This document shows, piece by piece, positions 36,293-45,104 of a DNA stretch of 64,000 bases. A program made the position numbers and the translations under genes. Numbering within the stretch: the stretch's first letter is position 1; each line of letters starts with the position of its first letter. Origin of the DNA: Halomonas stenophila (GTDB lineage Bacteria > Pseudomonadota > Gammaproteobacteria > Pseudomonadales > Halomonadaceae); the NCBI RefSeq assembly GCF_014192275.1, contig NZ_JACHXR010000002.1:267583-331582 (forward strand), given 5' to 3'. Under the pieces are notes generated by a model. It made no database searches, was not told the origin of the DNA, and worked only from the letters and a program-made list of their open reading frames with translations.

Positions 36293-36321
36293 TTGCCAGG
36301 CCGGGGGCATATCCGTATTAT
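36293..36321 (+). promoter_or_regulatory. Promoter of the tRNA-Lys pair
   Basis: TTGCCA (36293-36298), a 17-base spacer and TATTAT (36316-36321) lie 16 bases before the first tRNA. This is a near-consensus sigma70 promoter. The GC-rich bases after the -10 resemble a stringent discriminator. Confidence 0.82.
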
Positions 36322-36337
36322 CTGCACCCGTTCGGAC

Positions 36338-36413
36338 GGGTCGTTAGCTCAGTTGGTAGAGCAGTTGGCTTTTAACCAATTGGTCGTAGGTTCGAATCCT
36401 ACACGACCCACCA
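36338..36413 (+). tRNA. tRNA-Lys (anticodon UUU), copy 1
   Basis: 76-base tRNA starting GGGTCGT and ending ACGACCC-A-CCA. Anticodon loop CTTTTAA with anticodon TTT, D-arm AGCTCAGTTGGTAGAGC and T-arm GTAGGTTCGAATCCTAC. CCA is encoded. Confidence 0.98.
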
Positions 36414-36454
36414 TCCGAACCTGAGACCATGGCGACTGAGCCGCCATGCGTTGC

Positions 36455-36530
36455 GGGTCGTTAGCTCAGTTGGTAGAGCAGTTGGCTTTTAACCAATTGG
36501 TCGTAGGTTCGAATCCTACACGACCCACCA
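36455..36530 (+). tRNA. tRNA-Lys (anticodon UUU), copy 2
   Basis: Base-for-base identical to the preceding tRNA-Lys and separated from it by 41 bases with no promoter. The two are probably cut from one transcript. A good terminator follows at 36538. Confidence 0.98.
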
Positions 36531-36537
36531 GACATAG

Positions 36538-36570
36538 CGCCCCTGCCTCCCATGAGGCAGGGGCGTTCTG
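36538..36570 (+). terminator. Terminator of the tRNA-Lys operon
   Basis: CGCCCCTGCCTC (36538-36549), loop CCAT, GAGGCAGGGGCG (36554-36565), then TTCTG. The 12-bp stem is perfect. Confidence 0.85.
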
Positions 36571-36822
36571 CGTTCCGGGGGCAGGCGGCGCCGGCGCCGT
36601 TGTGCTTGCAACCCGGCCGAGACGGCGTCATCATCGGCGGGCGTCATGTTTCTCGCCCGGAGTGAATGAATCACGCGTTATCCGGTCTAGAATGGACGCG
36701 GGTCGGCCACGGCGGAAGACGCGACGGTTGACCCTCTGGCGTGTCGCGGCGTGCGGAGTGCACGCGTGTCGGCACCTGGTGCAATGCAGGGGGAGCCCCT
36801 GCCGGTCACAGTGGTAGACACG

Positions 36823-37851
36823 ATGACGATCATGACTTCCCATGCCGAGCTGCGCGATCAGCTGGCACGTACCTATTGCCCCACGCGTATTCCCGCCGAG
36901 GACGAGGCCCGTATCGAGGAGATCAAGCGTCTGCTCGAGGCCCACAATGCCGTGTTGGTGGCCCACTACTACACCGACGACGCCATCCAGCAGCTGGCCG
37001 AGGAGACCGGCGGCTGCGTGGCCGACTCCCTGGAGATGGCCCGCTTCGGCGCCCGCCACGAGGCCGATACCCTGGTGGTGGCCGGCGTGCGCTTCATGGG
37101 CGAGACGGCCAAGATCCTCTCCCCGGAGAAGCGCGTGCTGATGCCGACCCTGGAGGCGACCTGCTCGCTGGACGTGGGCTGCCCGGCCGAGGAGTTCAGC
37201 GCCTTCTGCGACGCCCATCCCGACCGCACCGTGGTGGTCTACGCCAATACCTCGGCGGCGGTGAAGGCCCGGGCCGACTGGGTGGTGACCTCGTCGATCG
37301 CGGTGGACGTGATCGAGCACCTCAAGGCCCGTGGCGAGAAGATCCTGTGGGCCCCGGACAAGCACCTGGGGGGCTATATCCAGAAGCAGACCGGCGCCGA
37401 CATGCTGCTCTGGGACGGCGCCTGCATCGTCCACGAGGAGTTCAAGGCCAAGGGGGTCGAGGACCTCAAGGGCCTGTACCCCGAGGCCGCGGTGCTGGTG
37501 CACCCCGAGTCCCCGGCCTCGGTGGTCGAGTTGGCCGATGTGGCGGGCTCCACCTCCCAGCTGATCAAGGCGGCCAAGGAGCTGCCCCAGGACAAGCTGA
37601 TCGTCGCCACCGATCGCGGCATCTTCTTCAAGATGCAGCAGGCGGTGCCCGAGAAGACCCTCTTCGAGGCGCCCACCGCCGGCAACGGCGCGACCTGCAA
37701 GAGTTGCGCCCACTGCCCTTGGATGGCCATGAACGCCCTGGACAACATGGCCGCCGCCCTGCGCGAGGGCAGCGGCGAGATCTTCGTCGATGATGCCCTG
37801 CGTCTTGCCGCCTTGAAGCCCCTGGAGCGGATGCTCAACTTCAATCGCTAG
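36823..37851 (+). CDS. nadA: Quinolinate synthase NadA
   Basis: [4Fe-4S] enzyme (342 residues) that condenses iminoaspartate with dihydroxyacetone phosphate to quinolinate in NAD synthesis. Strong landmarks: [45 protein letters not shown], and cluster-type cysteines in [10 protein letters not shown] and [13 protein letters not shown]. The start is uncertain: ATG 36823 and 36832 both lack a strong ribosome site, while AGGGGGAG at 36788 sits inside a perfect hairpin CAGGGG-GAG-CCCCTG (36787-36801). nadC, the next pathway step, is 9 kb away. A hairpin-type repeat follows the stop. Confidence 0.95.
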   Translation: MTIMTSHAELRDQLARTYCPTRIPAEDEARIEEIKRLLEAHNAVLVAHYYTDDAIQQLAEETGGCVADSLEMARFGARHEADTLVVAGVRFMGETAKILSPEKRVLMPTLEATCSLDVGCPAEEFSAFCDAHPDRTVVVYANTSAAVKARADWVVTSSIAVDVIEHLKARGEKILWAPDKHLGGYIQKQTGADMLLWDGACIVHEEFKAKGVEDLKGLYPEAAVLVHPESPASVVELADVAGSTSQLIKAAKELPQDKLIVATDRGIFFKMQQAVPEKTLFEAPTAGNGATCKSCAHCPWMAMNALDNMAAALREGSGEIFVDDALRLAALKPLERMLNFNR

Positions 37852-37934
37852 GCTTCGCCTAGAGCTTGAAGCTGGAAGACAGCCCTTGGATGCGGGCTTT
37901 GGAAGGCGACATGCTGCCTTCCAGCTTCCAACTG
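37852..37934. repeat. Purine-arm / pyrimidine-arm hairpin element (locus A)
   Basis: The whole spacer between convergent nadA and bepA is a nested inverted repeat. The outer arms are TTGAAGCTGGAAGACAG (37866-37882) and CTGCCTTCCAGCTTCCAA (37914-37931), complementary over GAAGCTGGAAG. An inner AGCCC/GGGCT stem (37881-37898) is followed by TTT. A small GGC-TTC-GCC hairpin precedes it. The same plan recurs at 59325-59442 and 63795-64000. It may act as a bidirectional terminator or mRNA 3' end element. Confidence 0.65.
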
Positions 37935-39389
37935 TTACTGAAACTCCTCCATGGCCTCCCGGTACTCGATGAAGGCCTCGCGCCGCTGGGCGATACGCCC
38001 GGCGGCGTTGTCGTCGTGTTCCGCTTCCGCCACGTCCTTGGCCACCTCGAGCTGGCGGATGGCGCGATCGATATGGCCGGTGAGCTGCAGGTGCTCGGCC
38101 CGGGCCAGGTGCCCCCAGGCCGGGCGACCGCTGCGACCGGCGGCCTCGGCGAGCAGGTCGAAGACCCGGGGATCCTCGGGGCGTCGGGTGGCCAGCTCGC
38201 TGAGCTGCCGGTAGGTCGCGTCGGGATCGCGCTGCAGCAGGGCCTCGCCGAGCAGCAGGCTGGCCGGCACGTAGTCGGGCATCAGGCGCAGCTGATGGCG
38301 GCTGCGGGCGATGGCGTCGTCGACGCGGCCGGCGTCGAGGGCCACCTTGGCGGCCGAGGCGGGGAGCATCGCCAGGTCCGGCAGGCGCCGGGCCAGGGCA
38401 TCCAGGGCCTGCAGCGCGGCCTCGCTGCGTCCGGCCTCGGCATCCGCCAGCGCGGCCAGATAGCGACGGGCCATCTCCGGGGCCTGGCCGCGGGCCAGGC
38501 GGGTGGCGGCCTGGCGCGGGTCCTGGTCGTGGATCGCCAGCAGGGCGCGGGCACGGATCAGGTGGTATTCGATAGACTCGTCCCGGGGCGCGCTTGCGCC
38601 GAGCTGGTCGGCCCTGGCCTGGGCATCGCTGATGCGTGATTCCGTGACCGGGTGAGTGAGCAGGAATTCCGGCGGGTTGCCGCCCTGCAGGGAGATCTTG
38701 CGCTGCATGGTGCGGAACATCTCGACCATTGCCTGGGGGTCGTAGCCGGCATCGGCCATGGCCTGCAGGCCGACCCGGTCGGCCTCCCGCTCGAAGCGCC
38801 GCGAGTAGGCCAGCTGATCCTGGAATAGCGCGGCCTGGGAGCCCATGGCGGCGGCGATGCCGGCATCGCCGCCGCCACCGGCGGCGATCAGCATCCCGGC
38901 GAGCATGGCGGCCATGGCCGGGATCTGGGTCTGCTCGGCGCGGGCCTGGCCCCGGGCATAGTGGCGTAGGGAGAGGTGGCCGAATTCATGGGCGAGCACC
39001 GAGGCCAGGGGCGCCTCGCGCTCGGCGAAGGCGAACAGCCCGGCGTTGATGCCGATCACGCCGCCGGGCACGGCGAAGGCGTTGAGTCGCTCGCTGGCGA
39101 CCAGGGTGATCACCGGGTCGATGCCGCCGACGTGGCTGTAGGGCAGCAGGCCGTCCACCAGGGATTCCACGTAGTGCTGGGCGATGGGGTCCTGCCACTG
39201 CGGGGCCTTGGCGCGAAACTGACGTAGCCAGGCGCGGCCCAGGCGTACCTCCTTGCCGCTGACGGCCTGGGTGTCGCCGCTGATCAGGCTGGGCAGGCCG
39301 GCATCGTCGCCAGACTGGCCGAGGGCCGGCACGGCGACGGCGAGGCTGAGGGCGAGGGCGGTGAGACAGGACAGGGGGCGACGCAGCAT
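37935..39389 (-). CDS. bepA: Beta-barrel assembly-enhancing protease BepA
   Basis: Periplasmic M48 zinc metallopeptidase (484 residues) with a C-terminal TPR region, matching BepA/YfgC. A signal peptide (1-24, cut near ALG-QS) is followed by the HEFGH zinc motif (134-138). A further glutamate ligand is in RRFEREADRVGLQAM, and TPR-like helices run from about residue 290 to the end. BepA helps fold or degrade stalled outer-membrane proteins such as LptD at the Bam complex; bamC is 3 kb away. ATG 39389 has GAGGAAGG upstream; earlier in-frame starts are rejected because the signal peptide begins here. Confidence 0.93.
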   Translation of the reverse strand: MLRRPLSCLTALALSLAVAVPALGQSGDDAGLPSLISGDTQAVSGKEVRLGRAWLRQFRAKAPQWQDPIAQHYVESLVDGLLPYSHVGGIDPVITLVASERLNAFAVPGGVIGINAGLFAFAEREAPLASVLAHEFGHLSLRHYARGQARAEQTQIPAMAAMLAGMLIAAGGGGDAGIAAAMGSQAALFQDQLAYSRRFEREADRVGLQAMADAGYDPQAMVEMFRTMQRKISLQGGNPPEFLLTHPVTESRISDAQARADQLGASAPRDESIEYHLIRARALLAIHDQDPRQAATRLARGQAPEMARRYLAALADAEAGRSEAALQALDALARRLPDLAMLPASAAKVALDAGRVDDAIARSRHQLRLMPDYVPASLLLGEALLQRDPDATYRQLSELATRRPEDPRVFDLLAEAAGRSGRPAWGHLARAEHLQLTGHIDRAIRQLEVAKDVAEAEHDDNAAGRIAQRREAFIEYREAMEEFQ

Positions 39390-39539
39390 GGCCTTCCTCG
39401 TCAGAGAGCGGAACGGAGCGAGACGGCTCCCTTCCGACATTGATTCGTCCGGAAAAGTGCCTTTAAATCCCAAGAGTTCATGTCGGCAACCTGCCCCGCT
39501 CGGGCCCGGCATGCCTCTGGCATTCTCCCGGGAGACAAT

Positions 39540-39788
39540 ATGGCTGTGCAACCTGATGACGTGCTCGACGCACGGGGTCTTCCCTGTCCGCTGCCCCTGC
39601 TCAAGGCCAAGCAGGCCCTGTCCCGGTTGGCGCCGGGGCAGTTGCTGGAAGTGATGGCCACCGACGCCGGGTCCTGGCGGGACTTCGAGACCTTCATCGC
39701 CCAGAGCGATCACGAGATGCCGGCCCGTGAGGAGCGCGGCGAGGTCTACCATTACTGGATTCGCAAGGGTGGGGAGCAGGCTCCATGA
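39540..39788 (+). CDS. TusA-family sulfur carrier protein
   Basis: Protein of 82 residues with the TusA/SirA fold. The active cysteine C16 lies in ARGLPCPLPLLKAKQAL, the CPxP motif of this family, and the C-terminal strand is EVYHYWIRK. It carries persulfide sulfur to acceptors. The genomic partner here is a PerM-type membrane protein, a pairing also seen in pseudomonads, so it is more likely the YeeD/SirA-like paralogue than canonical TusA of tRNA thiolation. ATG 39540 follows GGGAGA; its end overlaps the next gene by four bases. Confidence 0.85.
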   Translation: MAVQPDDVLDARGLPCPLPLLKAKQALSRLAPGQLLEVMATDAGSWRDFETFIAQSDHEMPAREERGEVYHYWIRKGGEQAP

Positions 39789-40888
39789 CCCTGAGGTCGG
39801 TGTTCCGTGGCTGGGTCGACCATTACCTCTCCGACGAGGAGGCGGTCATCCTGCTGATCATGCTGGTGCTCGGCTTCGCCGTGGTGATCTGGCTGGGCAA
39901 GATGCTGGCGCCCTTCCTCACCGCCCTGGTGATCGCCTTCCTGCTGCAGGGCGCGGTGAACGCACTGACCCGGCGACGCGTGCCGCATTTCCTGGCGGTG
40001 ATGCTGGTCTACCTGGCCTTCATCGGCGTGCTGCTGGCGATGGCGCTGATCCTCATGCCGCTGATCTGGAACCAGCTGGTCAACCTGGTCCAGGAGACGC
40101 CGCGCATGTTCGCCAGTGGCCAAGAGCTGCTCGACGACCTCCAGACGCGCTATCCCCAGCTGGTGACCCCGGACCAGATCCAGGCCTGGATCGGCATGGC
40201 CGGCCGCGAGGTCACCCAGCTCGGCCAGCGCGCCCTGACCCTGTCGCTGGCCTCGCTGGGCAACGTGGTGGCGTTGATCGTCTACCTGGTGCTGGTGCCG
40301 ATCCTGGTGTTCTTCATGCTCAAGGACCGCGACCGGCTGGTGGGCTTCACCGTCTCGCTGCTGCCCAAGAATCGCGGCCTGATGACGCGGGTGTGGCAGG
40401 AGATGGACGATCAGATCGCCAACTACGTGCGCGGCAAGTTCACCGAGATCATCATCGTCGGTGGCGTGGCCTTCTTCACCTTCATGTTCTTCGGCCTGCC
40501 CTATTCGGCCCTGCTGGCGGTGCTGGTGGGCCTGTCGGTGCTGGTGCCCTACATCGGCGCCGCCGTGGCGACCCTGCCGGTGGCGGCGGTGGCGGGTTTC
40601 CACTTCGGTCTCGGTGACCAGTTCCTCTACGTGATCATCGCCTATGGGGTCATCCAGGCCCTGGACGGCAACGTCCTGGTCCCGGTGCTGTTCTCCGAGG
40701 CGGTCAATCTGCACCCGGTATCGATCATCCTGGCGGTGCTGTTCTTCGGCGGCGTCTGGGGCTTCTGGGGCATCTTCTTCGCCATCCCCCTGGCGACCCT
40801 GCTCAAGGCCCTGGTCTATGCCTGGCCGCGGGGCATCCAGCAGCGCCGCCAGGAGGTCTCCAAGGAGGAGGAGACCGTCGAGACCTGA
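39785..40888 (+). CDS. AI-2E/PerM-family membrane permease
   Basis: Inner-membrane protein of 367 residues with the PF01594 layout: helices at the N-terminus (AVILLIMLVLGFAVVIWLG), a cytoplasmic or periplasmic domain (about 95-145), and a helix block ending in VLFFGGVWGFWGIFFAIPLA, the family signature. Members include TqsA (AI-2 export) and PerM; the substrate is unknown here. It starts within the stop of the TusA-like gene (ATGA), implying a coupled pair. Convergent with bcp. Confidence 0.88.
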   Translation: MTLRSVFRGWVDHYLSDEEAVILLIMLVLGFAVVIWLGKMLAPFLTALVIAFLLQGAVNALTRRRVPHFLAVMLVYLAFIGVLLAMALILMPLIWNQLVNLVQETPRMFASGQELLDDLQTRYPQLVTPDQIQAWIGMAGREVTQLGQRALTLSLASLGNVVALIVYLVLVPILVFFMLKDRDRLVGFTVSLLPKNRGLMTRVWQEMDDQIANYVRGKFTEIIIVGGVAFFTFMFFGLPYSALLAVLVGLSVLVPYIGAAVATLPVAAVAGFHFGLGDQFLYVIIAYGVIQALDGNVLVPVLFSEAVNLHPVSIILAVLFFGGVWGFWGIFFAIPLATLLKALVYAWPRGIQQRRQEVSKEEETVET

Positions 40889-40919
40889 GCGCGTCCGCCG
40901 TGAGTCGGACACGCGGCCC

Positions 40920-41396
40920 TCACTGCCCGGCGTGCAGCGCCCGGGCGGCCTCCAGCACCTCGTCGGCGTGCCCCTTCACCTTGACGCCCCGCCATTCCCG
41001 GGCGAGCGTGCCGTCGGCATCGATCAGGAAGGTGCTGCGCTCGATCCCCAGGTGCTCCTTGCCGTAGAGCTTCTTGAGCTTGATGACGTCGAACAGCCGG
41101 CACAGCGTCTCGTCCTTGTCGGAGAGCAGCGGGAAGGTGAACCCCTGCTTGGCCTTGAAGTTCTCCTGGGCGCGGATGCCGTCCCGGGAGACGCCGACGA
41201 TCACGGTGTTGGCGGCCTCGAAGGCCTCCTTGCGGTCGCGGAAGTCGCCGCCCTCGGTGGTGCATCCCGGCGTGCTGGCCTTGGGATAGAAGTACACCAC
41301 CACCTGCCGGCCGCGCAGCGCCGAGAGGCTCAGGGGGGTGTCGCCGGTGGCGGTGGCGGTGAAGTCGGGCACGGGCTGGCCGATGCTGACGGTCAT
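40920..41396 (-). CDS. bcp: Thiol peroxidase Bcp/PrxQ
   Basis: Peroxiredoxin (158 residues) reducing hydroperoxides in the cytoplasm. The peroxidatic Cys45 is in STPGCTTEG, and the arginine and core strands are typical. The resolving cysteine found five residues later in E. coli Bcp is a glycine here (G50). Another cysteine, C99 in ETLCRLFDV, is placed where some PrxQ proteins carry theirs. ATG 41396 follows GAGGAG. Divergent from dapA by 202 bases, so it is not in that operon. Confidence 0.92.
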   Translation of the reverse strand: MTVSIGQPVPDFTATATGDTPLSLSALRGRQVVVYFYPKASTPGCTTEGGDFRDRKEAFEAANTVIVGVSRDGIRAQENFKAKQGFTFPLLSDKDETLCRLFDVIKLKKLYGKEHLGIERSTFLIDADGTLAREWRGVKVKGHADEVLEAARALHAGQ

Positions 41397-41598
41397 GGAG
41401 GACTCCTCGGGTCGCGGTGGGCAAAGGCCCCGATTACACGCAACCCGGGGCGAACTGTAAAGTCGCCGCTGTACAGGCTCTCGAGCCCTGAGTACCATTT
41501 GACCCCTGATATCGAGACCCCGGGCGGGGCGGGATCCTTGAACGGTGACCCTGGCCGCAGCGGTCACCCCGGCAGGCAGTTGAGAGGACAAGCAGAGC

Positions 41599-42483
41599 AT
41601 GATCACGGGCAGCATCGTCGCACTGGCGACACCGATGAAGGTCAACGGCGATATCGACTGGGAGGCCCTGCGGGCCCTGGTCAACTTCCATCTCGACCAC
41701 GGCACCGATGCGATCGTCGCGGCGGGGACCACCGGCGAGCCGACCACCATGTCATTCGCCGAGCACTTCGACGTGATTCGCACCGTGGTGGAGGAAGTCG
41801 GCGGGCGCATCCCGGTGATCGCCGGCACCGGCGCCAATGCCACTTCCGAGGCGGTCGAGCTGGCCCGCTACGCCAGCGAGGTGGGGGCCGACTACTGCCT
41901 GTCGGTGTGCCCCTACTACAACAAGCCGACCCAGGAAGGCCTCTACCAGCACTTCAAGGCCGTGGCCGAGGGCAGCAACCTGCCGGTGATCCTCTACAAC
42001 GTGCCCGGCCGCACCTGCTCGGACCTCTACAACGAGACCGTGCTGCGCCTGGCCGAGGTGGACAATATCGTCGGCCTCAAGGATGCCACCGGCAACCTGG
42101 AGCGCGCCGAGGACCTCATCGCCCGCCTCAAGGGCAGCGACTTCATGCTCTATTCCGGCGACGACGGCACGGCCTGCGACTTCATGCTGATGGGCGGCCA
42201 TGGCGACATCTCGGTGACCGCCAACGTCGCGCCGCGGGCCATGCACGAGCTGTGCGTCGCTGCCGTGGCCGGCGAGGTCGACAAGGCCCACCAGATCAAC
42301 ACCCGGCTGATGCCGTTGCACACCAACCTGGGCATCGAGGCCAACCCGATCCCCGTGAAGTGGGCCCTGCACCGCATGGGGCTGATCGAGCCGGGTATCC
42401 GTCTGCCGCTGACCTGGCTCTCCGAGAAATACCACTCCACCGTCAGCGAGGCCCTGCAGCTGGCCGGTGTGATCGACGACTGA
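41599..42483 (+). CDS. dapA: 4-Hydroxy-tetrahydrodipicolinate synthase DapA
   Basis: TIM-barrel lyase (294 residues) joining pyruvate and aspartate semialdehyde in the lysine/diaminopimelate pathway. [14 protein letters not shown], the Schiff-base lysine in [10 protein letters not shown], the catalytic tyrosine in YNVPGRT and [16 protein letters not shown] are intact. ATG 41599 follows GAGAGG. First gene of the dapA-bamC-MBL-purC group, an arrangement shared with pseudomonads. Confidence 0.97.
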   Translation: MITGSIVALATPMKVNGDIDWEALRALVNFHLDHGTDAIVAAGTTGEPTTMSFAEHFDVIRTVVEEVGGRIPVIAGTGANATSEAVELARYASEVGADYCLSVCPYYNKPTQEGLYQHFKAVAEGSNLPVILYNVPGRTCSDLYNETVLRLAEVDNIVGLKDATGNLERAEDLIARLKGSDFMLYSGDDGTACDFMLMGGHGDISVTANVAPRAMHELCVAAVAGEVDKAHQINTRLMPLHTNLGIEANPIPVKWALHRMGLIEPGIRLPLTWLSEKYHSTVSEALQLAGVIDD

Positions 42484-42529
42484 GCGGCGCCCGAGCCGCA
42501 ACCTGGACAACCCGATGCAAGGTGGATGC

Positions 42530-43492
42530 ATGAGCGCTGCGCTGAAATGGATGCCCCTGGTGGCCGCCCTGGCCCTGGCCGGCTGTGCCCGCGACGGCTA
42601 TTTCGACGACCGTCGCGTCGACTATGCCGAGGCCGAGGCGAGTGCGCCCCTGGTGCTGCCCGACAGCCGGGACACCCGCCGCTACCGGGATGCCATGCCG
42701 GTGCCAGAGGCCGCCGGCAGCTTCGCTTCCCAGGGCGACGACTTCGAGGCCCCGCCGCCCCGCGCGCTGGGCGCCGGCAGTGGCGTCGAGGCCGGTGACG
42801 TGGCTCGCCGCGAGGCGACCGGGCAACGCTGGCTGGTGGTCGGTGCCGAGCCCAGTGCGGTGTGGTCCGAGCTGGAGCGCTTCGCCGACGAGCGCGGCCT
42901 GCAAGTGGTGAGTCGCGATTCGAGCCGGGGCGTGCTGGAGACGGACGCGGGACGCCTCAGCGTGCGCCCGGGCCTGCAGCCCGGGGCCAGCGAGGTCCGC
43001 TGCGAGCAGGCCGGCACGCCGCTCGAGGGCTGCCTGCGGGCCCTGGAGCGGCGCTTCGAGGCGCGCGGTGCCACCGCCAGCGCCTCGTCGCTGGCGGTGC
43101 AACGTGCCCCCGAGGAGCGCATGCGTCCGCTGCTCGAGCAGCGCGCCGGCGAGTGGCGCCTGGTGATCCCCTTCGACCTGGAGCGGACCTGGGCCGAGCT
43201 CAGCTACCAGCTCGAGGCCGACTTCTCGGTGGCCGAGCGCCGCGAGCTGCTGGAGCAGGACGCCGACGGTCACCGCTTCCTGGTGGACTACCTGACCCTC
43301 AGCGAGCGCAGTGAGGGGCTGCTCGGCACCCTGACCAGCCTGGGCCAGGCATCGCCCCAGCGCATTCGCCTGGTGCTGGAGGCCAGCGGGCCCGAGCGCA
43401 CCGTGCTGCGCGCCGAGCCCGCCGACGAGCGCGAGCTCTCCGCGGAGGATCGCCGTGAACTCCTCGAGCGGGTGGCGGGCCTGCTGGGCTGA
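42530..43492 (+). CDS. bamC: Outer-membrane assembly lipoprotein BamC
   Basis: Lipoprotein of 320 residues with signal peptide and lipobox LALAGC (lipidated Cys19). An unstructured acidic stretch (about 20-100) is followed by two helix-grip domains separated near residue 200. It is a non-essential part of the BAM machinery. Sequence conservation is low, as usual for BamC; the call rests on lipobox, length, domain pattern and position between dapA and purC. ATG 42530 follows AAGGTGG. The stop overlaps the next start (TGATG). Confidence 0.85.
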   Translation: MSAALKWMPLVAALALAGCARDGYFDDRRVDYAEAEASAPLVLPDSRDTRRYRDAMPVPEAAGSFASQGDDFEAPPPRALGAGSGVEAGDVARREATGQRWLVVGAEPSAVWSELERFADERGLQVVSRDSSRGVLETDAGRLSVRPGLQPGASEVRCEQAGTPLEGCLRALERRFEARGATASASSLAVQRAPEERMRPLLEQRAGEWRLVIPFDLERTWAELSYQLEADFSVAERRELLEQDADGHRFLVDYLTLSERSEGLLGTLTSLGQASPQRIRLVLEASGPERTVLRAEPADERELSAEDRRELLERVAGLLG

Positions 43493-44289
43493 TGAGGGAG
43501 TCGCCGAGCCTGGAGGGGGCCGGACGCCTGCATTTCGCCTCGCTGGGCAGCGGCAGCAAGGGCAATGCGACCCTGGTCAGCGACGGCGAAACGCACCTAC
43601 TGGTCGACTGCGGTTTCGGCCTCAGGGAGACCGAGCGTCGCCTGGCCCGCTTCGGCCTGCACCCCCGCCAGCTCGATGCCGTGCTGGTGACCCACGAGCA
43701 CGGTGATCACGTGCGCGGTGTCGGTCCCCTGGCCCGGCGCCACCGGGTCCCGGTCTACCTGACGCCGGGCACCTGGCTGTCGGGCAAGCTCGGCGAGGTG
43801 CCGCACCGCCACTGGATCACCCCCCAGTCGCCCTTCCGGGTGAAGGGCTTCGAGATCGACCCGATCACCGTGCCCCATGATGCCCGGGAGCCGGTGCAGT
43901 TCCGCCTCGCCGCCGCCGACCGACGCCTCGGCCTGCTCACCGACCTGGGCCATCCCAGCGAGCACGTCGTCGAGGCCTTCCGTGGCTGCGATGCGCTGGT
44001 GCTGGAGTGCAACCACGATGTCCACCTGCTCGAGACTGGCCCCTACCCGCCGAGCCTCAAGCGTCGGGTCGGCGGCCAGTGGGGCCACCTGGCCAACGCC
44101 CAGGCCGCCTGGCTGCTCCGGCGGCTGGGGCTGGAGCGGTTGCAGCGCATCGTCTGCTCGCACCTGTCCGAACACAACAACCGCCCCGAGCTGGCCCTGG
44201 AGGCCCTGGTGCCGCTGCTCGACGGCGACGATTCGCGCCTGACGGTGGCCGCCCAGGATCAGGGGCTGGACTGGCAGGCGATCACCTGA
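43492..44289 (+). CDS. MBL-fold metallohydrolase (YycJ/WalJ-like)
   Basis: Protein of 265 residues with the metallo-beta-lactamase motif THEHGDH (H68, H70, D72, H73), [15 protein letters not shown] and [12 protein letters not shown], plus the N-terminal [13 protein letters not shown] typical of YycJ/VicX-type proteins. Probably a cytosolic hydrolase, perhaps a nuclease, as members of this group have been linked to DNA. It is translationally coupled to bamC by a TGATG overlap and followed by purC. Confidence 0.85.
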   Translation: MRESPSLEGAGRLHFASLGSGSKGNATLVSDGETHLLVDCGFGLRETERRLARFGLHPRQLDAVLVTHEHGDHVRGVGPLARRHRVPVYLTPGTWLSGKLGEVPHRHWITPQSPFRVKGFEIDPITVPHDAREPVQFRLAAADRRLGLLTDLGHPSEHVVEAFRGCDALVLECNHDVHLLETGPYPPSLKRRVGGQWGHLANAQAAWLLRRLGLERLQRIVCSHLSEHNNRPELALEALVPLLDGDDSRLTVAAQDQGLDWQAIT

Positions 44290-44330
44290 TCCCCGTATCC
44301 TCTTATACCTACCGCCTGTGGAGGCTTCCC

Positions 44331-45044
44331 ATGGAAAAGCGCCAAGAACTCTATGCCGGCAAGGCCAAGTCGGTCTTCGCCACCGATGACCCGGATCGCC
44401 TGATCCTGCACTTCCGTGACGATACCAGCGCCTTCGACGGTCGGCGCATGGAGTCGCTGGAGCGCAAGGGCAAGGTCAACAACCGCTTCAACGCCTTCAT
44501 CATGGGCAAGCTGCAGGAGGCCGGCATCCCCACCCACTTCGAGGGCCTTCGCTCCGACACCGAGTGCGTGGTCAAGAACCTCGACATGCTGCCGGTGGAG
44601 TGCGTGGTGCGCAACATCGCCGCGGGCAGCCTGGTCAAGACCCTCGGTGTGGAGGAGGGCAGCGAGCTCAACCCGCCGACCTTCCAGCTGTTCCTCAAGA
44701 ACGACGAGCTCCATGACCCGATGATCAACGAGTCCCTGGCCGAGACCTTCGGCTGGGCGACCCCCGAGCAGCTAGCCGAGATGAAGGCCCTGACCTTCCG
44801 CGTCAACGAGGTGCTCAAGCAGCTGTTCGCCGATGGCGGCCTGCTGCTGGTGGACTACAAGCTCGAGTTCGGGCTCTTCCAGGGCCGGATCGTGCTGGGT
44901 GACGAGTTCTCCCCGGACGGCTGTCGCCTGTGGGACGCCGAGACCCGCGAGAAGCTCGACAAGGATCGCTTCCGTCAGGGCCTGGGCGGGGTGATCGAGG
45001 CCTACGAGGAGGTGGGTCGCCGCATCGGCGTCGATTTCGACTGA
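44331..45044 (+). CDS. purC: SAICAR synthetase PurC
   Basis: Purine-pathway ligase (237 residues) joining CAIR and aspartate with [18 protein letters not shown] (nucleotide loop), [33 protein letters not shown] and [12 protein letters not shown] are intact. ATG 44331 follows GTGGAGG. End of the dapA group; a hairpin follows and purL is also in the window, but purC and purL are in separate units. Confidence 0.97.
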   Translation: MEKRQELYAGKAKSVFATDDPDRLILHFRDDTSAFDGRRMESLERKGKVNNRFNAFIMGKLQEAGIPTHFEGLRSDTECVVKNLDMLPVECVVRNIAAGSLVKTLGVEEGSELNPPTFQLFLKNDELHDPMINESLAETFGWATPEQLAEMKALTFRVNEVLKQLFADGGLLLVDYKLEFGLFQGRIVLGDEFSPDGCRLWDAETREKLDKDRFRQGLGGVIEAYEEVGRRIGVDFD

Positions 45045-45066
45045 GCCAGCCGCCGAGGCATACCGA

Positions 45067-45092
45067 ACGAAGGGCCCTGCGGGGCCCTTCGT
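45067..45092. terminator. Hairpin between convergent purC and trmO
   Basis: ACGAAGGGCCC (45067-45077), loop TGCG, GGGCCCTTCGT (45082-45092). Perfect 11-bp stem, no strong T-run; it could serve both converging transcripts. Confidence 0.65.
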
Positions 45093-45104
45093 CGTGTCGG
45101 GCTC

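Noticed and set aside
36338..36530. tRNA pair as a genomic-island attachment site
   Set aside because: Both tRNA genes are complete and no integrase or partial tRNA repeat is found downstream; the next gene is core nadA.
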